Below are positions 37,378 through 50,988 of a DNA stretch of 64,000 bases, piece by piece; the first letter of the stretch is position 1; each line of letters starts with the position of its first letter. The position numbers were made by a program, and so were the translations under genes. Source of the DNA: Prauserella muralis (GTDB lineage Bacteria > Actinomycetota > Actinomycetes > Mycobacteriales > Pseudonocardiaceae); NCBI RefSeq assembly GCF_003202285.1, contig NZ_MASW01000001.1, positions 930,001 through 994,000 on the forward strand. The letters run 5' to 3'. The notes under the pieces were generated by a model. The model made no database searches. It was not told the origin of the DNA and saw only the letters and a list, made by a program, of their open reading frames with translations.

Positions 37378-38529
37378 GTGTACCTCCGTCACCTCCAGGT
37401 GACCGACTTCCGTTCGTGGGAGCACGTCGACCTGCCGCTGGAACCCGGCCCGACCGTGCTGGTCGGGCCCAACGGGCGGGGCAAGACCAATCTGCTCGAG
37501 GCCGTCGGGTACGTGGCCACGCTCAGCTCACATCGGGTGGCCACCGACGCGCCGCTGATCCGGCAGGGTTGTGAGCGCGCTCTCGTGCGCCTCGCCGTCG
37601 TCAACGAGGGCCGCGAGCTGACGGTCGAGCTGGAGATCGCCCCGGGCAGGGCCAACCGCGCCCGCGTCAACCGGGGAGCGGTCGGCAGGCCGAGGGACGT
37701 GCTGGGCATCCTGCGCACGGTGCTGTTCGCACCCGAGGACCTGGCGCTCGTCCGCGGTGACCCCGGCGAGCGGAGGCGGTTCCTCGACGACCTGCTCGTG
37801 CAGCGCGCACCGCGCTACGCCGGGGTGCGCTCGGACTACGAGAAGGTGCTGCGCCAGCGCAACGCGCTGCTCAAGACCGCGGGCAAGCGGCGCGGCGACG
37901 ACCCGTACGCCGCGTCGACGCTGGAGGTGTGGGACAACCATCTGGCGACCTCGGGTGCGCAGCTGCTCGCGGCACGGCTGAACCTGGTCGCCGACCTGGG
38001 CCCGCACACGTCGGCGGCCTATGCGGGCGTGGCGCCCGACTCGCGGCCCGCGACGATCGGCTACCGCTCGAGCCTCGGCGCGGCGCTTCCGGAGGGCTAC
38101 GGCGTGCCGGGCGGGGAGCGGGCCGAGCCGGAGAAGCTCGCCGAGATCCTGCTCGACGCGCTCGGCGAGTCGCGGGCGGCCGAGCTGGAACGTGGGGTAA
38201 GCCTGGTCGGACCGCACCGCGACGAGCTGGAGCTCACGCTCGGTGAGACCCCGGCCAAGGGGTACGCGAGTCACGGCGAGTCGTGGTCGTTCGCGCTGGC
38301 GCTGCGGCTCGGGTCGTACGAGCTGTTGAGAGCGGAGTCCGGCGGGGAGCCGGTGCTGCTGCTGGACGACGTGTTCGCGGAGCTGGACCGGCGCAGGCGG
38401 GCCCGGCTCGCGGAGGTGGCGGCGAGCGCCGAGCAGGTGCTCGTGACGGCGGCTGTGGATGAAGACGTGCCCGCCGAGCTGGAGGGTGTGCGGTTCGCGG
38501 TGACCCACGGAGAGGTGAGACGTGCCTGA
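37378..38529 (+). CDS. recF: DNA replication and repair protein RecF
   Basis: 383-residue SMC-like ATPase that loads RecA at gaps. [19 protein letters not shown] begins the protein. Walker A is [18 protein letters not shown], the signature region is [15 protein letters not shown], and Walker B is [19 protein letters not shown] 37378 lies 13 bases after gnd. The 3' end overlaps the next gene by eight bases. Confidence 0.97.
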   Translation: MYLRHLQVTDFRSWEHVDLPLEPGPTVLVGPNGRGKTNLLEAVGYVATLSSHRVATDAPLIRQGCERALVRLAVVNEGRELTVELEIAPGRANRARVNRGAVGRPRDVLGILRTVLFAPEDLALVRGDPGERRRFLDDLLVQRAPRYAGVRSDYEKVLRQRNALLKTAGKRRGDDPYAASTLEVWDNHLATSGAQLLAARLNLVADLGPHTSAAYAGVAPDSRPATIGYRSSLGAALPEGYGVPGGERAEPEKLAEILLDALGESRAAELERGVSLVGPHRDELELTLGETPAKGYASHGESWSFALALRLGSYELLRAESGGEPVLLLDDVFAELDRRRRARLAEVAASAEQVLVTAAVDEDVPAELEGVRFAVTHGEVRRA

Positions 38530-39307
38530 TCACAGCGACGCGGCGTCGTCGCGGCGACGCCGCGTGACCGGCGCCACACCAGTTACCCACCGATCTGGGG
38601 ATAAGTCTGTGGATAGTGTGGATAACACCAGGAACGCGTTATCGCCGCGCGTGACTAAAGGCCCGAATGAGGCGGTCAATACCCCTCAGGTAGGCGGTTC
38701 CCCCACGGATTCCCCCGATCGAGACACTGAGCGTAGCACCGCGGCTGGGCCGAACGAGGCAGGGGGCCACGACGCGCCGTCGGACGGCCGTCCACAGGGG
38801 CGCGACCTCGCGCACGCGGCACTCGCGGCGGCCAAGGAACGGGCGGCCGCGCGGGGCACCGCGCCGGGCTACCGCAAGCCGGTCTCGCAGGCCGGGTTCG
38901 GTTCCCGGCAGAGTCCGCGCAGGCGCCGCTGGTCAGGCCCCGGTGTCGACGAGCGCGACCCGCAGCCGCTGGGCAGGCTCGCCTCCCGGCTGGCCACCCA
39001 GCTCGGCTGGTCGGAGCGGCTGGCGAACGGCCAGGTGTTCGGCCAGTGGGTACGGCTCGTCGGTGAGGAGGTCGCCGAACACGCCCAGCCGGTCACTCTC
39101 AAGGATGGTGAGCTCACCGTCCGTGCCAGCTCCACCGCTTGGGCGACACAGTTGCGGTTGCTGCAACGCCAGTTGCTGGCGAAGATCGCGGCGGGGGTGG
39201 GACACGGTGTCGTCAAACGCATGCGTATCCAGGGCCCCACGGCGCCCAGCTGGCGCAAGGGTCCCCGGCACGTCTCGGGCCGCGGGCCTCGTGACACGTA
39301 CGGGTAG
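38522..39307 (+). CDS. DUF721 / DciA-like protein
   Basis: 261-residue protein. The C-terminal 120 residues form the DUF721 domain: [38 protein letters not shown], then [20 protein letters not shown]. This is the DciA helicase-operator family, which replaces DnaC as helicase loader in most bacteria (mycobacterial Rv0004). The N-terminal 75 residues from GTG 38522 are low-complexity, and in-frame GTGs at 38609 and 38618 are alternative starts. A run of DnaA-box-like 9-mers lies inside this uncertain 5' part. Confidence 0.88.
   Translation: MPDHSDAASSRRRRVTGATPVTHRSGDKSVDSVDNTRNALSPRVTKGPNEAVNTPQVGGSPTDSPDRDTERSTAAGPNEAGGHDAPSDGRPQGRDLAHAALAAAKERAAARGTAPGYRKPVSQAGFGSRQSPRRRRWSGPGVDERDPQPLGRLASRLATQLGWSERLANGQVFGQWVRLVGEEVAEHAQPVTLKDGELTVRASSTAWATQLRLLQRQLLAKIAAGVGHGVVKRMRIQGPTAPSWRKGPRHVSGRGPRDTYG
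38596..38625. promoter_or_regulatory. Three tandem DnaA-box-like sequences
   Basis: TGGGGATAA (38596-38604), TGTGGATAG (38608-38616) and TGTGGATAA (38617-38625; reverse complement TTATCCACA, the universal DnaA box). All are in one orientation within 30 bases in the 5' part of the DUF721 gene. Confidence 0.6.
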
Positions 39308-39411
39308 ATGTCCTGCGTGACGCGCGTCCGGACCCACCTGTATTCGAGTTCGGCGCTCTGTGACGAAATCAGGGGTGTCCTTGGTGCATTGGAGCGCGAC
39401 TGGCCAAGTAA

Positions 39412-41484
<2,073 letters not shown>

Positions 41485-41530
41485 CGCCCCGGTCGTCATC
41501 CACCAAGAACTGTCCAACCGAGAAGGACCT

Positions 41531-44059
<2,529 letters not shown>

Positions 44060-44091
44060 CGGCGCGGATCTGACAAAGGGACTGACCGTTT

Positions 44092-44835
44092 GTGACACCA
44101 CCTGAGAACACCGAGCGGCGCGGGACCGGGGGCGGCGCGACCGAGACGAACTCCGGAGACGTCGCCCCGCCGTGGCAGCGTGTGGCCAAGGACACCGGTG
44201 GCGAGACCACCGGTGCGGACAGCGACGGCTTCGGTGACCGGTGGTCGGCCGGGCAGCTCTCGACCCAGGACACCACGTACCTGGGGCAGCAGCAGGGCAG
44301 CGGCAACGCCGAGGAGACGCAGTTCGTCACCGGCAGCGCGGCGAACCGGCTGTTCGGGGGCCAGCAGGAGACCGCGCAGCAGCCGCGGGGCGGTTACGAG
44401 ACCCAGCCGCAGGGCAGCGGCAAGTCGCGGTCGACGCCGGTCAGCGCGCTCCGCAGGCCGGGCCGCGGCCCGCGCAGGGCGAGCCTGCAGATCAAGCGGT
44501 TCGACCCGTGGTCGGTGCTGAAGCTGTCGCTGGTGCTCGGCGTGGCCATGTTTCTCGTGTGGCTCGTCGCGGTCGGCGTGCTCTACACCGTGCTCGACGG
44601 CATGGGGGTGTGGGACAAGGTCAACGGCACCTACACCTCGCTGGTCCAGGGCGACTCGGCGGAGAGCGCGGGCGAGCCGCTGATCAGCGCGGGCAGGGTG
44701 TTCCTGGTGGCGACGGTGGTCGGGGCGATCAACATCGTGCTGATCTCGGCGCTCACCACGGTGAGCGCGTTCATCTACAACGTGTCCGCCGACCTGGCCG
44801 GTGGCCTGGAGGTGACGCTCTCCGAGCGGGAGTGA
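44092..44835 (+). CDS. DUF3566 domain membrane protein
   Basis: 247-residue protein with a disordered N-terminus (about 130 residues, Gln/Gly-rich) followed by a conserved DUF3566 region: SLQIKRFDPWSVLKLSLVLG, two transmembrane segments (LGVAMFLVWLVAVGVLYTVL and VFLVATVVGAINIVLISAL) and the end YNVSADLAGGLEVTLSE. It is the Rv0007 counterpart immediately downstream of gyrA. Its function is unknown. GTG 44092. Confidence 0.92.
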   Translation: MTPPENTERRGTGGGATETNSGDVAPPWQRVAKDTGGETTGADSDGFGDRWSAGQLSTQDTTYLGQQQGSGNAEETQFVTGSAANRLFGGQQETAQQPRGGYETQPQGSGKSRSTPVSALRRPGRGPRRASLQIKRFDPWSVLKLSLVLGVAMFLVWLVAVGVLYTVLDGMGVWDKVNGTYTSLVQGDSAESAGEPLISAGRVFLVATVVGAINIVLISALTTVSAFIYNVSADLAGGLEVTLSERE

Positions 44836-44884
44836 CCCGGTGCAGGACGGCCGCGAGCCGTCCTGTACTCTTTTCTGTGTTCCG

Positions 44885-44958
44885 GGGCCCATAGCTCAGG
44901 CGGTTAGAGCGCTTCGCTGATAACGAAGAGGTCGGAGGTTCAAGTCCTCCTGGGCCCA
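44885..44958 (+). tRNA. ileT: tRNA-Ile (anticodon GAT)
   Basis: 74-base cloverleaf. Acceptor GGGCCCA pairs with TGGGCCC, the anticodon stem-loop is TTCGCTGATAACGAA with GAT, and the T-arm GGAGGTTCAAGTCCTCC is intact. CCA is not encoded. Its 3' part (44917 onward) is duplicated at 57429 by integration of a mobile element. Confidence 0.97.
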
Positions 44959-44960
44959 CA
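44917..44960. repeat. attL: attL (44-bp core, within tRNA-Ile)
   Basis: From the anticodon loop CT of tRNA-Ile to two bases past its end. Identical to 57429-57472. The tRNA gene remains complete on this side. Confidence 0.95.
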
Positions 44961-44967
44961 GCAGATC

Positions 44968-45001
44968 AGAGGCCGGTTGACATGTAAGTCAACCGGCCTC
45001 T
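44968..45001 (+). terminator. Terminator carried by the element behind tRNA-Ile
   Basis: Perfect 14-bp stem AGAGGCCGGTTGAC / GTCAACCGGCCTCT with loop ATGTAA. It ends tRNA-Ile transcription in the integrated state and is an imperfect copy of the host hairpin at 57481-57510. On the other strand it also ends the int transcript. Confidence 0.85.
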
Positions 45002-45019
45002 GTGCGTCTAAGTGAGCGA

Positions 45020-46189
45020 CTACGCCGCTCGATCTCCCTCCGGTCCGGCGAAGATCCGGTCCATCGCCTCAGCGCCGTGCTCGACCACCGGCCGGAGCTG
45101 ATGGCGGTAGACCAGCTCGGTCACGGCCGTGCCGTTGTGGCCCATCAAGCGAGAGATCTGCTCGATCGGCATACCGCTGTCGGACAGCAGTGAGACGAAG
45201 CTGTGCCGTAGCTCGCGTGGTGTCCAGTCCTTCGCCACCAGGCCCGCCTTGTCGAGCACCTTGCGGAAGGCCCGCCGGACGTTCGCCGCGTCCAACTCGG
45301 TGCCTACGGCCGAGGAGAACACCAACCCGGTCTCCTTCCACCGGTCACCCGCCAACCTGCGCAGGTACGCCTGCTTGCCTTGGTGTGCTCGCAGGGCCTC
45401 CACGCACCGCTGAGGCAGCGCGAGCGATCGGCGAGACTTCTTGGTCTTCGTGTCGCCATGCTCGCGCACGGATCGCCATACCATCATGTGCGGTGGCACC
45501 GGCGGGTCCGCGTCCGGCTTGCCGACCAGATCGACGTGGGACCAGGCGAGCGCGCGCATCTCCTCGGTGCGGGCGCCGGTGAGCAGCGACACAACGATGT
45601 AGGCGCGCATCGGAGTCCCCTCGGCAGCCCTCAGCACGGCCTCGGCCTGTGCCAACGTCAGTGACTTCGACGGTCGGCCCGGTCGCCCCTCGGGAATCTC
45701 GCAGAGCAGCACTACGTTCCGGCGCACCTTCTCGCGCTTCTGCGCGCGAGCGATGGACCTGCGGAGTAGCGAGAGGACTTCGCGCAACGACCGCGTGGAA
45801 AGCACTTCTGCCTTGCCCGCCAACCACTGATCGACATCTTCGGGGCTCAGCTCGCGGAGCTTGCGCGCTCCGAGATCAGCGATGATGTGCTTGTTCGCCA
45901 GGGTCGTGAGCTTGTCCACCGTCCCGATGCTTCGTCGCGGAAGCCCGTACTTCAGGAAGTCTTGGACCGCTTGAGCGACCGTGTACCGGCGGTCCTCGGT
46001 CACGCCCTCCTCGAGTTCGCGGCGCATGTCGCGCAGCTTGCTCTGAGCCTCGGTCTTCGTCTTCGCGTAGGACCTCCGTGTCCTCCGTTTCCCTGACGGG
46101 CTGTAGCCGATCGTGATCTCTGCCCGCCAGCGCTGCCGGGACTCCTCCCAGAACAGGCCGCCGTCGCCTCGGCTACGCCGCTTGGTCAC
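45020..46189 (-). CDS. int: Site-specific tyrosine integrase
   Basis: 389-residue phage-type integrase. The N-terminal arm-binding region includes FWEESRQRWRAEITIGYSPS and a basic RRTRRSYAKTKTEAQSKLRD. A SAM-like core-binding domain follows (TVAQAVQDFLKYGLPRR). Catalytic residues: Arg in LLTGARTEEMRALAW, Lys region GDTKTKKSRRSLALP, HxxR in PRELRHSFVSLL, His in LMGHNGTAVTE and nucleophile Tyr in LVYRHQLR. GTG 46189 follows GAGGAGGAAC. It overlaps xis by 17 bases and sits next to attL, as usual. Confidence 0.96.
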   Translation of the reverse strand: MTKRRSRGDGGLFWEESRQRWRAEITIGYSPSGKRRTRRSYAKTKTEAQSKLRDMRRELEEGVTEDRRYTVAQAVQDFLKYGLPRRSIGTVDKLTTLANKHIIADLGARKLRELSPEDVDQWLAGKAEVLSTRSLREVLSLLRRSIARAQKREKVRRNVVLLCEIPEGRPGRPSKSLTLAQAEAVLRAAEGTPMRAYIVVSLLTGARTEEMRALAWSHVDLVGKPDADPPVPPHMMVWRSVREHGDTKTKKSRRSLALPQRCVEALRAHQGKQAYLRRLAGDRWKETGLVFSSAVGTELDAANVRRAFRKVLDKAGLVAKDWTPRELRHSFVSLLSDSGMPIEQISRLMGHNGTAVTELVYRHQLRPVVEHGAEAMDRIFAGPEGDRAA

Positions 46190-46409
46190 GAAGTTCCTCC
46201 TCGGTCTCGGTGATGAGCAGTTGCACGTAGTTGTCGATGGCGCTAGCGGGGATGAGCCGCGACTTGCCGCGCTTGACGAATCCCAACCGGCCACCGCGCA
46301 TTTCCTCGTAGAGCACGGATCGACTGAGCGAGAGCAGTCGCATGGCCTCGGTGACCCGGTACAGATGCTTGGTGGGCACTTGGTCCGGCGTGGGCGGTAG
46401 CGCGTCCAT
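46173..46409 (-). CDS. xis: Excisionase / MerR-like helix-turn-helix protein
   Basis: 78-residue protein starting ATG 46409 after GGAGG. The helix-turn-helix type 17 (BldC/Xis) signature reads LYRVTEAMRLLSLSRSVLYE and EEMRGGRLGFVKRGKSRLIP. Small proteins of this kind overlapping int are excisionases in AICEs: they bend the att arm sites and switch Int to excision. Function inferred from position and fold. Confidence 0.85.
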   Translation of the reverse strand: MDALPPTPDQVPTKHLYRVTEAMRLLSLSRSVLYEEMRGGRLGFVKRGKSRLIPASAIDNYVQLLITETEEELRDQAA

Positions 46410-46431
46410 GCGTGTCCTCCGGTTGGAAGGT

Positions 46432-46545
46432 GTGACAGGTGGCGGGGGTGTCACAGCAGGTGTCACAGGTGTTCTCCCTGGTCAGAGGTGGTTGAGTGAC
46501 GGAGTGACAGGTGTGACAGTTCGGGGGTGTCACCGCTGCTGTCAC
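46432..46545. repeat. Cluster of TGTCAC/GTGACA repeats at the integrase end
   Basis: The hexamer TGTCAC or its complement occurs seven times: 46432, 46449, 46461, 46504, 46513, 46528 and 46540, with a partial GTGAC at 46496. It lies between xis and the end of the RepA-like gene, partly in coding sequence. The same hexamer is clustered at 57111-57220 near attR. Confidence 0.7.
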
Positions 46546-47515
46546 CGGTGTCGGGTGGGTGGTAGGTGCCGCCGGGGGCGGCGTGGAGCTGGCCTTTGTC
46601 GGCCATGCGCTTGCAGGTCTGCCGCACGGTGCCCGGGTTGAGGTCAAGGGCTTTGGCGATGTCGGCGGGTTTGCTGCCGGGGTAGTCGCGGACGAACCGC
46701 ATGACCAGGGCGCGGGTGTCCTGCATGAGGTAGTCCCCGGCGGGGCCGTCGAGCTTGGTCCACGCCCCGGCGTGGGCGTCGAAGCTCATCGCGTAGTCGG
46801 CCTCTTCGACGTCGCGGCCGGTGACGTGCAGAACCCCGTCCGCCTGCCCCCGCGCGCGTTCCAGCACCAAGGTGGCGTCCACCGCGCCGGTCAGCCCGTT
46901 GGTGCCGGACACCAGTGACTGGAAGTCGTCGGCGGCCTGCTTGCGGACGTGGTGGATCAGCAGGAACGGCACGCTGTAGCGGTCGGCGAGGTCTTTGAAC
47001 CGGGAGGCGGCGGCGTAGTCGGCGGCGTACTGGGTCATGCCGTGCGGGTCGGCGCCGCGCATCTTGGCGAAGGTGTCGATGATGACCAGGCGGGCGTGCG
47101 GGTTGTCCTCCAGCCATTCGGTGATGACCTCGGCCCCTCCCATGCTCATCGTGGGGCAGGCGGTCTCCAGGGTGAGCAGCGCCGCCGGGCGGCCCCCGGC
47201 GGCGAGCATCTGCCTCCTGCGGCGTTGCAGGCGGCGGCCGGTGTCCTCCAGCGCGCAGTACAGCACCGGCCCCCGCTCGACCTCGATGGCGTTGAGCGCG
47301 GGGTCGCCGTTGGCGATCGCGGCGCCGAGGCCCAAGCTCAGCCAGGACTTGCCGAGCTTGGGCGCCCCGGCCAAGAGGTTGAGTCCTTCGCAGAGCAGGC
47401 CGGGCACGGCCCACCGGGGTTCGGGGAAGTCGACGGCCAGGAGTTCGGCGTCGGTCCACCGGGTCCGGCGGGCCGGGTGATCCGGCACCGCGCTCAGAGC
47501 ACGAACACTCGTCAT
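46463..47515 (-). CDS. RepA-like hexameric AAA ATPase/helicase
   Basis: 350-residue RecA-fold ATPase (AAA_25, RSF1010 RepA type). The P-loop lies in GLNLLAGAPKLGKSWLSLGL near residue 45. Walker B-like RLVIIDTFAKMRGADPHG and sensor-like FLLIHHVRKQAADDF follow. The SLVSGTNGLTGAVDATLVLE segment is typical of this family. A C-terminal winged-HTH follows (KPADIAKALDLNPGTVRQTC). ATG 47515 is preceded by GGAGG. With the primase-polymerase upstream it should form the element's replication module. The last 27 codons carry the repeat cluster. Confidence 0.88.
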   Translation of the reverse strand: MTSVRALSAVPDHPARRTRWTDAELLAVDFPEPRWAVPGLLCEGLNLLAGAPKLGKSWLSLGLGAAIANGDPALNAIEVERGPVLYCALEDTGRRLQRRRRQMLAAGGRPAALLTLETACPTMSMGGAEVITEWLEDNPHARLVIIDTFAKMRGADPHGMTQYAADYAAASRFKDLADRYSVPFLLIHHVRKQAADDFQSLVSGTNGLTGAVDATLVLERARGQADGVLHVTGRDVEEADYAMSFDAHAGAWTKLDGPAGDYLMQDTRALVMRFVRDYPGSKPADIAKALDLNPGTVRQTCKRMADKGQLHAAPGGTYHPPDTGDSSGDTPELSHLSLRHSTTSDQGEHL

Positions 47516-47540
47516 GATCGAACCTCCAGAAGGCGGGCGG

Positions 47541-48485
47541 TCAGGCGACGCGGCGCGGCCGGTTGGCCCCGGCCCGCAGGCCGGAGGTGATGGTCTTGTC
47601 GGCCTCGCGTGCGGTGAACTGCCGGGAGCCGAGGTGCCGCCCGCACGCGGCGCGTAGCGCCGCGCGCACCTCGTCCTCGGGCAGCGCGCCCCCGGCGACC
47701 AGCTGGCCGAGCGCGACGGCGGCGCCGTACAACGTGGCATTGCGGTTGCTGGCTGCGTCGGAGACTCGGCGGCATTCCTCCCGCAACGCAGCCTCCAGGT
47801 ACCGCGAGCGGCGCCCGGTGGACGGCCGGATCGGGGTGACCGGCGCCGGGGGCGGCGGTACGGGGGCGAGCCGTTCGGCCAGCCAGCCGGGCAGCGCCGC
47901 CACCGCGCCGTCGTGCACGTAGCGGTAGGTCCCGGCCGGGGTGGTCGAGCCGGGGGCCACGACGTAGCCGCCCCACGCGCGGGTGTCGACCTTCCAACCG
48001 AGTCCCCGGCCGGTGTCGCCGCTGGTGTTGCGCAACTCCACGCCTTCGGGGGCGGTGTAGTACAGGTGCAGCCCACCGGAGGGGGTGGCCACGGTGAGGG
48101 TGTCGCCGGGCAGCTCGGCCCCGGCCCGCTCGGCCACGACGGCGAGCACGTCCTCCCCGCAGCGGGCGCCCTCGGCCGCCCACCGCTCGGGCACCGGGTC
48201 GTCGTCGGGTTTGGCGGTGTCGAGGTCGAGCACGCACAGCCCGGACGGGCCGGTGGCGATGCCGATGTTGAACGGCCCAGCCGACCAGGCGGCCCGGATC
48301 CGCTCCGGGTCGGTGGTGGCCCGCTGCTCCCACCCCGCGTGGCCTTCGGCGCACGGGCCGGTGCCGGGGCAGCGGTCGGCGCCGTGCAGGGCCGGGCGCT
48401 TGCCGTGCGGGATGAGCGGGAAGACGTGCCAGCCGCGCCCGGCGGCGGCCAGGGCGGAGCGGGTGAGCTGAGTGTGGGTGTCCAT
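47541..48485 (-). CDS. Bifunctional DNA primase/polymerase (Prim-Pol)
   Basis: 314-residue protein with the Prim-Pol domain found in AICE replication proteins. Residues 1-30 are ALAAAGRGWHVFPLIPHGKR. The metal-binding DLDTAKPDDD follows at about 93, then TPSGGLHLYYTAPEGVELRN (His) and WKVDTRAWGGYVVAPGSTTP. A helical C-terminal domain begins near residue 225 (RSRYLEAALREECRRVSDAA). ATG 48485 has a GGAAAGG site. It lies 25 bases upstream of the ATPase gene, and the pair is likely a two-gene replication operon in place of one fused RepSA-type protein. Confidence 0.9.
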   Translation of the reverse strand: MDTHTQLTRSALAAAGRGWHVFPLIPHGKRPALHGADRCPGTGPCAEGHAGWEQRATTDPERIRAAWSAGPFNIGIATGPSGLCVLDLDTAKPDDDPVPERWAAEGARCGEDVLAVVAERAGAELPGDTLTVATPSGGLHLYYTAPEGVELRNTSGDTGRGLGWKVDTRAWGGYVVAPGSTTPAGTYRYVHDGAVAALPGWLAERLAPVPPPPAPVTPIRPSTGRRSRYLEAALREECRRVSDAASNRNATLYGAAVALGQLVAGGALPEDEVRAALRAACGRHLGSRQFTAREADKTITSGLRAGANRPRRVA

Positions 48486-48771
48486 CGTGGAGCCTTTCCG
48501 TGGTCACGCTGTGTGCCGGTTTTTGGCATGGGGGTGCCGGGGCGGCGTCCCGGTGCGGGCGCCGCCGTGGCGGGTGGTGTGGAGTTAGCTCGACCGGTGA
48601 GGTCGGCCGGAGTGGGTTAGCTTCCTAACTCAGTGGGTGAACCGGGGCCATTGACCTGCTGATCTGCGGAAAGTTAGGGAGTTAGCCGAGTGAGGTCGGG
48701 CCGTTGCGGGCCGTCGAACCCCCGGTTTTCGGGGTGTGCGGGCCGGTCGGCCCGGCCTCACTCGCGGCCGG
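48486..48771. repeat. Non-coding region with GTTAG iterons and a direct repeat (putative oriV/oriT)
   Basis: 286 bases between the translocase stop and the primase start. GTTAG/CTAAC recurs at 48584, 48616, 48625, 48673 and 48681. A direct repeat GTGAGGTCGG occurs at 48597-48606 and 48690-48699. The region also contains GATCTGCGGAAA. Placement upstream of the replication genes suits an origin of replication or transfer; this is inference. Confidence 0.5.
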
Positions 48772-50988
48772 TCATGTGGTCTCGTCGGCGTCGAGGTCGG
48801 CCGTCGCCCGCGCGGCGAGGGCTTCACGCACGGTGACCGGATCGACGGGCCAGCGGTTGCCGGTGGAGGGCACCTTGATGCCGTACTCCTTGGTCAGGTG
48901 CTCGCGCAGGGCCTTGCCGGACAGCCGCTTGTAGGGCTGCCACTCGGGGGCGTGCTTGGCCAGTAGCGCGGGCACGTCGGCGGCGGGCACCGGGTCCGCC
49001 CCCAGCACCGCGTCCAGGTCCTCCAGCAGGTCGCGGGAGGCGATGACCGGCTTCGGCCGGTCGGTGCCGGGCACCCGGCCGCCGCGCTGCTCGATCGCCC
49101 GCATCGCGCGGGTGATGATGGGGGTGATCTGGTCGTGGTCCTTGGACACGTCGAGGAAGTAGACCTGCACGATGTCGGAGCGCTCGCCGGTGAAGCCCTT
49201 GACCACGGCGGTGCCCTTGTCGGTGCCGGGGATCAGCTCGGTGGCCCGGTGCCCGGCCGCGTAGGCGCCCTGGCCGAGCAGGGCGTCGTTGGCGACGTGA
49301 TCGCCCACGGCGAAGGCGATGCCGTTGGAGCAGTTGCGGGTCACATCGCGGGGCATGGAGTCCTTCGTCGGCGCCTGGGTGGACACGAGCATGTGGATGC
49401 CGCGCTTGCGGCCCAGCCGCACGATGTCCACTAGCAGCTTGGAGATCTCGCCCCCGAACTTGGGGTGCTGGATCGCCACGTGGGCCTCTTCGAGCAGGGC
49501 GAACAGCGGGTGCAACCCCACGTTCTTCGACGCGAGTTCGCGGGTGACGGCCGGGATCTCGTAGCGGATCAGCAGCTCCCCCCGCCGCTGTACCTCGGCG
49601 TGCAGCTCCGTGAGGTCGGCCAGGATCTCTTCGATGCGCTCGTCCTCGGCGCCCATGACGTAGCGGGAGCAGCGGGGCTTGAACGCCTCGAAGTCGAAGT
49701 TCGCGTCCGGCACGTAGATGCGCAGCTCGGCGGTGGGGTCGAGCGCGGCCCCGGCCATGATCACCCGCGCCGCACTGGACTTGCCCTGGCCGGGCATGCC
49801 GCCGGTGATGGTGTTGCGTTCCATCAGCGGCGCCAGCAGGGGTGTGCCGCGCAGGGTCTTGCCGAACGGCGCGCCCTTGAACACGTCCACCGCGCCCTCG
49901 GTGAGCAGCGGGTATTCGCCCGCGCCCTCGGCCAGGGCGCCCTTGTCCGCCACCCACAGGTCGAGGATTCCGGCCTCGGTGCCGGTGGTGGGCCACACCT
50001 CCTTGGACAGCCGGTGCAGACCGGTGGCCAGATCGGCACGGCGGCGGGCGATCTTCTCGGCCGTGACCCCGGCCGGGAGCCGGATCACCGCGTGGGTGCC
50101 GCGCCCGTCCGCGCGGGCGGTGGTGAGGAACTGCAACGGCAGGCCCTGCTTGAGGTAGGCGCTGATCTGCGGAATCCGCAGCGCCTCCAGCGCGCGGGCG
50201 ATGGTGGTCTCATCGATCTCGGTGTCCATGTCGGCCTCCCGCGCCGAGGCCAGCCACGCCGGGGCGGTGCCGCGCTTGCGGCCCTCCCGGTAGGCGGCCA
50301 GCAACACGAACGCCGGGAGTGCCATCAGGAACGGTGTCCAGGCCACCGCGATGGCGGTGAACACCCACCGGATGGCCGACAGCACCCCGGTGATGACGTC
50401 CACAAACGCGCCACTGCCGGAGAGCTGCACGAACAGCCCCACCAGCAGCACCAGGGCCACGCACCCGGCGAGGCTGCCCAGCAGCACCTTCGCCGTGCCC
50501 AACGCCAGCCGGGGCAGGTCCATCAACCGCTGGTGGCGCCGCTCGGCGGCCTGCTCCTTGCGCTCGGTCCACTCCGCCAGCGCCTCCCGGTCGCCGCTGG
50601 CCTCGGCCGCCGTGATCTGCCGCCGGTAGACCCCCATCGTGGAGGCGTCCCACACGCGCTTGCCCCACGACTCGACACCCTGCACGGTGGTCAGCCCGGC
50701 CGAGAGCACCGCCTTCCCGGCGGTCTTGGTGTGCCGGTGCGTGGCCACCGTCTTCACCACCCGGCCGACCACCACGGCGTCGTGGGCGTAGCCCTTGTAG
50801 CGGGCGATGGCCTGCGCCTTCTGCGAGGTGCGGCGGCGGTACTCCTCTTCGGAGATCAGCTCGCCTTCCACGACCTCGGCCTCGGCCGGTGCGGTCTGAC
50901 CCTCGGGCCGGGTGGTGGGCAGGTAGTGCACGCGGGCCAGTTCCTCGCTCGACTCGATCGGCTGTCCGGTGTTGTCGGTGGTGGTCAC
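48772..50988 (-). CDS. FtsK/SpoIIIE-type conjugative DNA translocase (TraB/TraSA-like)
   Basis: 738-residue ATPase, the single protein that moves double-stranded element DNA between mycelia in AICEs. N-terminal cytoplasmic segment, two transmembrane segments (about residues 168-240: VLLGSLAGCVALVLLVGLFV and AIAVAWTPFLMALPAFVLLA), then the motor domain. Walker A is NTITGGMPGQGKSSAARVIM near residue 395. Walker B is HPLFALLEEAHVAI. MLVSTQAPTKDSMPRDVTRN is typical of the family. The C-terminus has a winged-HTH-like segment. ATG overlaps the stop of the upstream gene by four bases. Confidence 0.93.
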   Translation of the reverse strand: MTTTDNTGQPIESSEELARVHYLPTTRPEGQTAPAEAEVVEGELISEEEYRRRTSQKAQAIARYKGYAHDAVVVGRVVKTVATHRHTKTAGKAVLSAGLTTVQGVESWGKRVWDASTMGVYRRQITAAEASGDREALAEWTERKEQAAERRHQRLMDLPRLALGTAKVLLGSLAGCVALVLLVGLFVQLSGSGAFVDVITGVLSAIRWVFTAIAVAWTPFLMALPAFVLLAAYREGRKRGTAPAWLASAREADMDTEIDETTIARALEALRIPQISAYLKQGLPLQFLTTARADGRGTHAVIRLPAGVTAEKIARRRADLATGLHRLSKEVWPTTGTEAGILDLWVADKGALAEGAGEYPLLTEGAVDVFKGAPFGKTLRGTPLLAPLMERNTITGGMPGQGKSSAARVIMAGAALDPTAELRIYVPDANFDFEAFKPRCSRYVMGAEDERIEEILADLTELHAEVQRRGELLIRYEIPAVTRELASKNVGLHPLFALLEEAHVAIQHPKFGGEISKLLVDIVRLGRKRGIHMLVSTQAPTKDSMPRDVTRNCSNGIAFAVGDHVANDALLGQGAYAAGHRATELIPGTDKGTAVVKGFTGERSDIVQVYFLDVSKDHDQITPIITRAMRAIEQRGGRVPGTDRPKPVIASRDLLEDLDAVLGADPVPAADVPALLAKHAPEWQPYKRLSGKALREHLTKEYGIKVPSTGNRWPVDPVTVREALAARATADLDADETT

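Noticed and set aside
47516-48529. Extension of the RepA-like ATPase frame through the primase gene
   Set aside because: The domain and a GGAGG ribosome site place the start at 47515; the extension is an out-of-frame reading of the primase gene.
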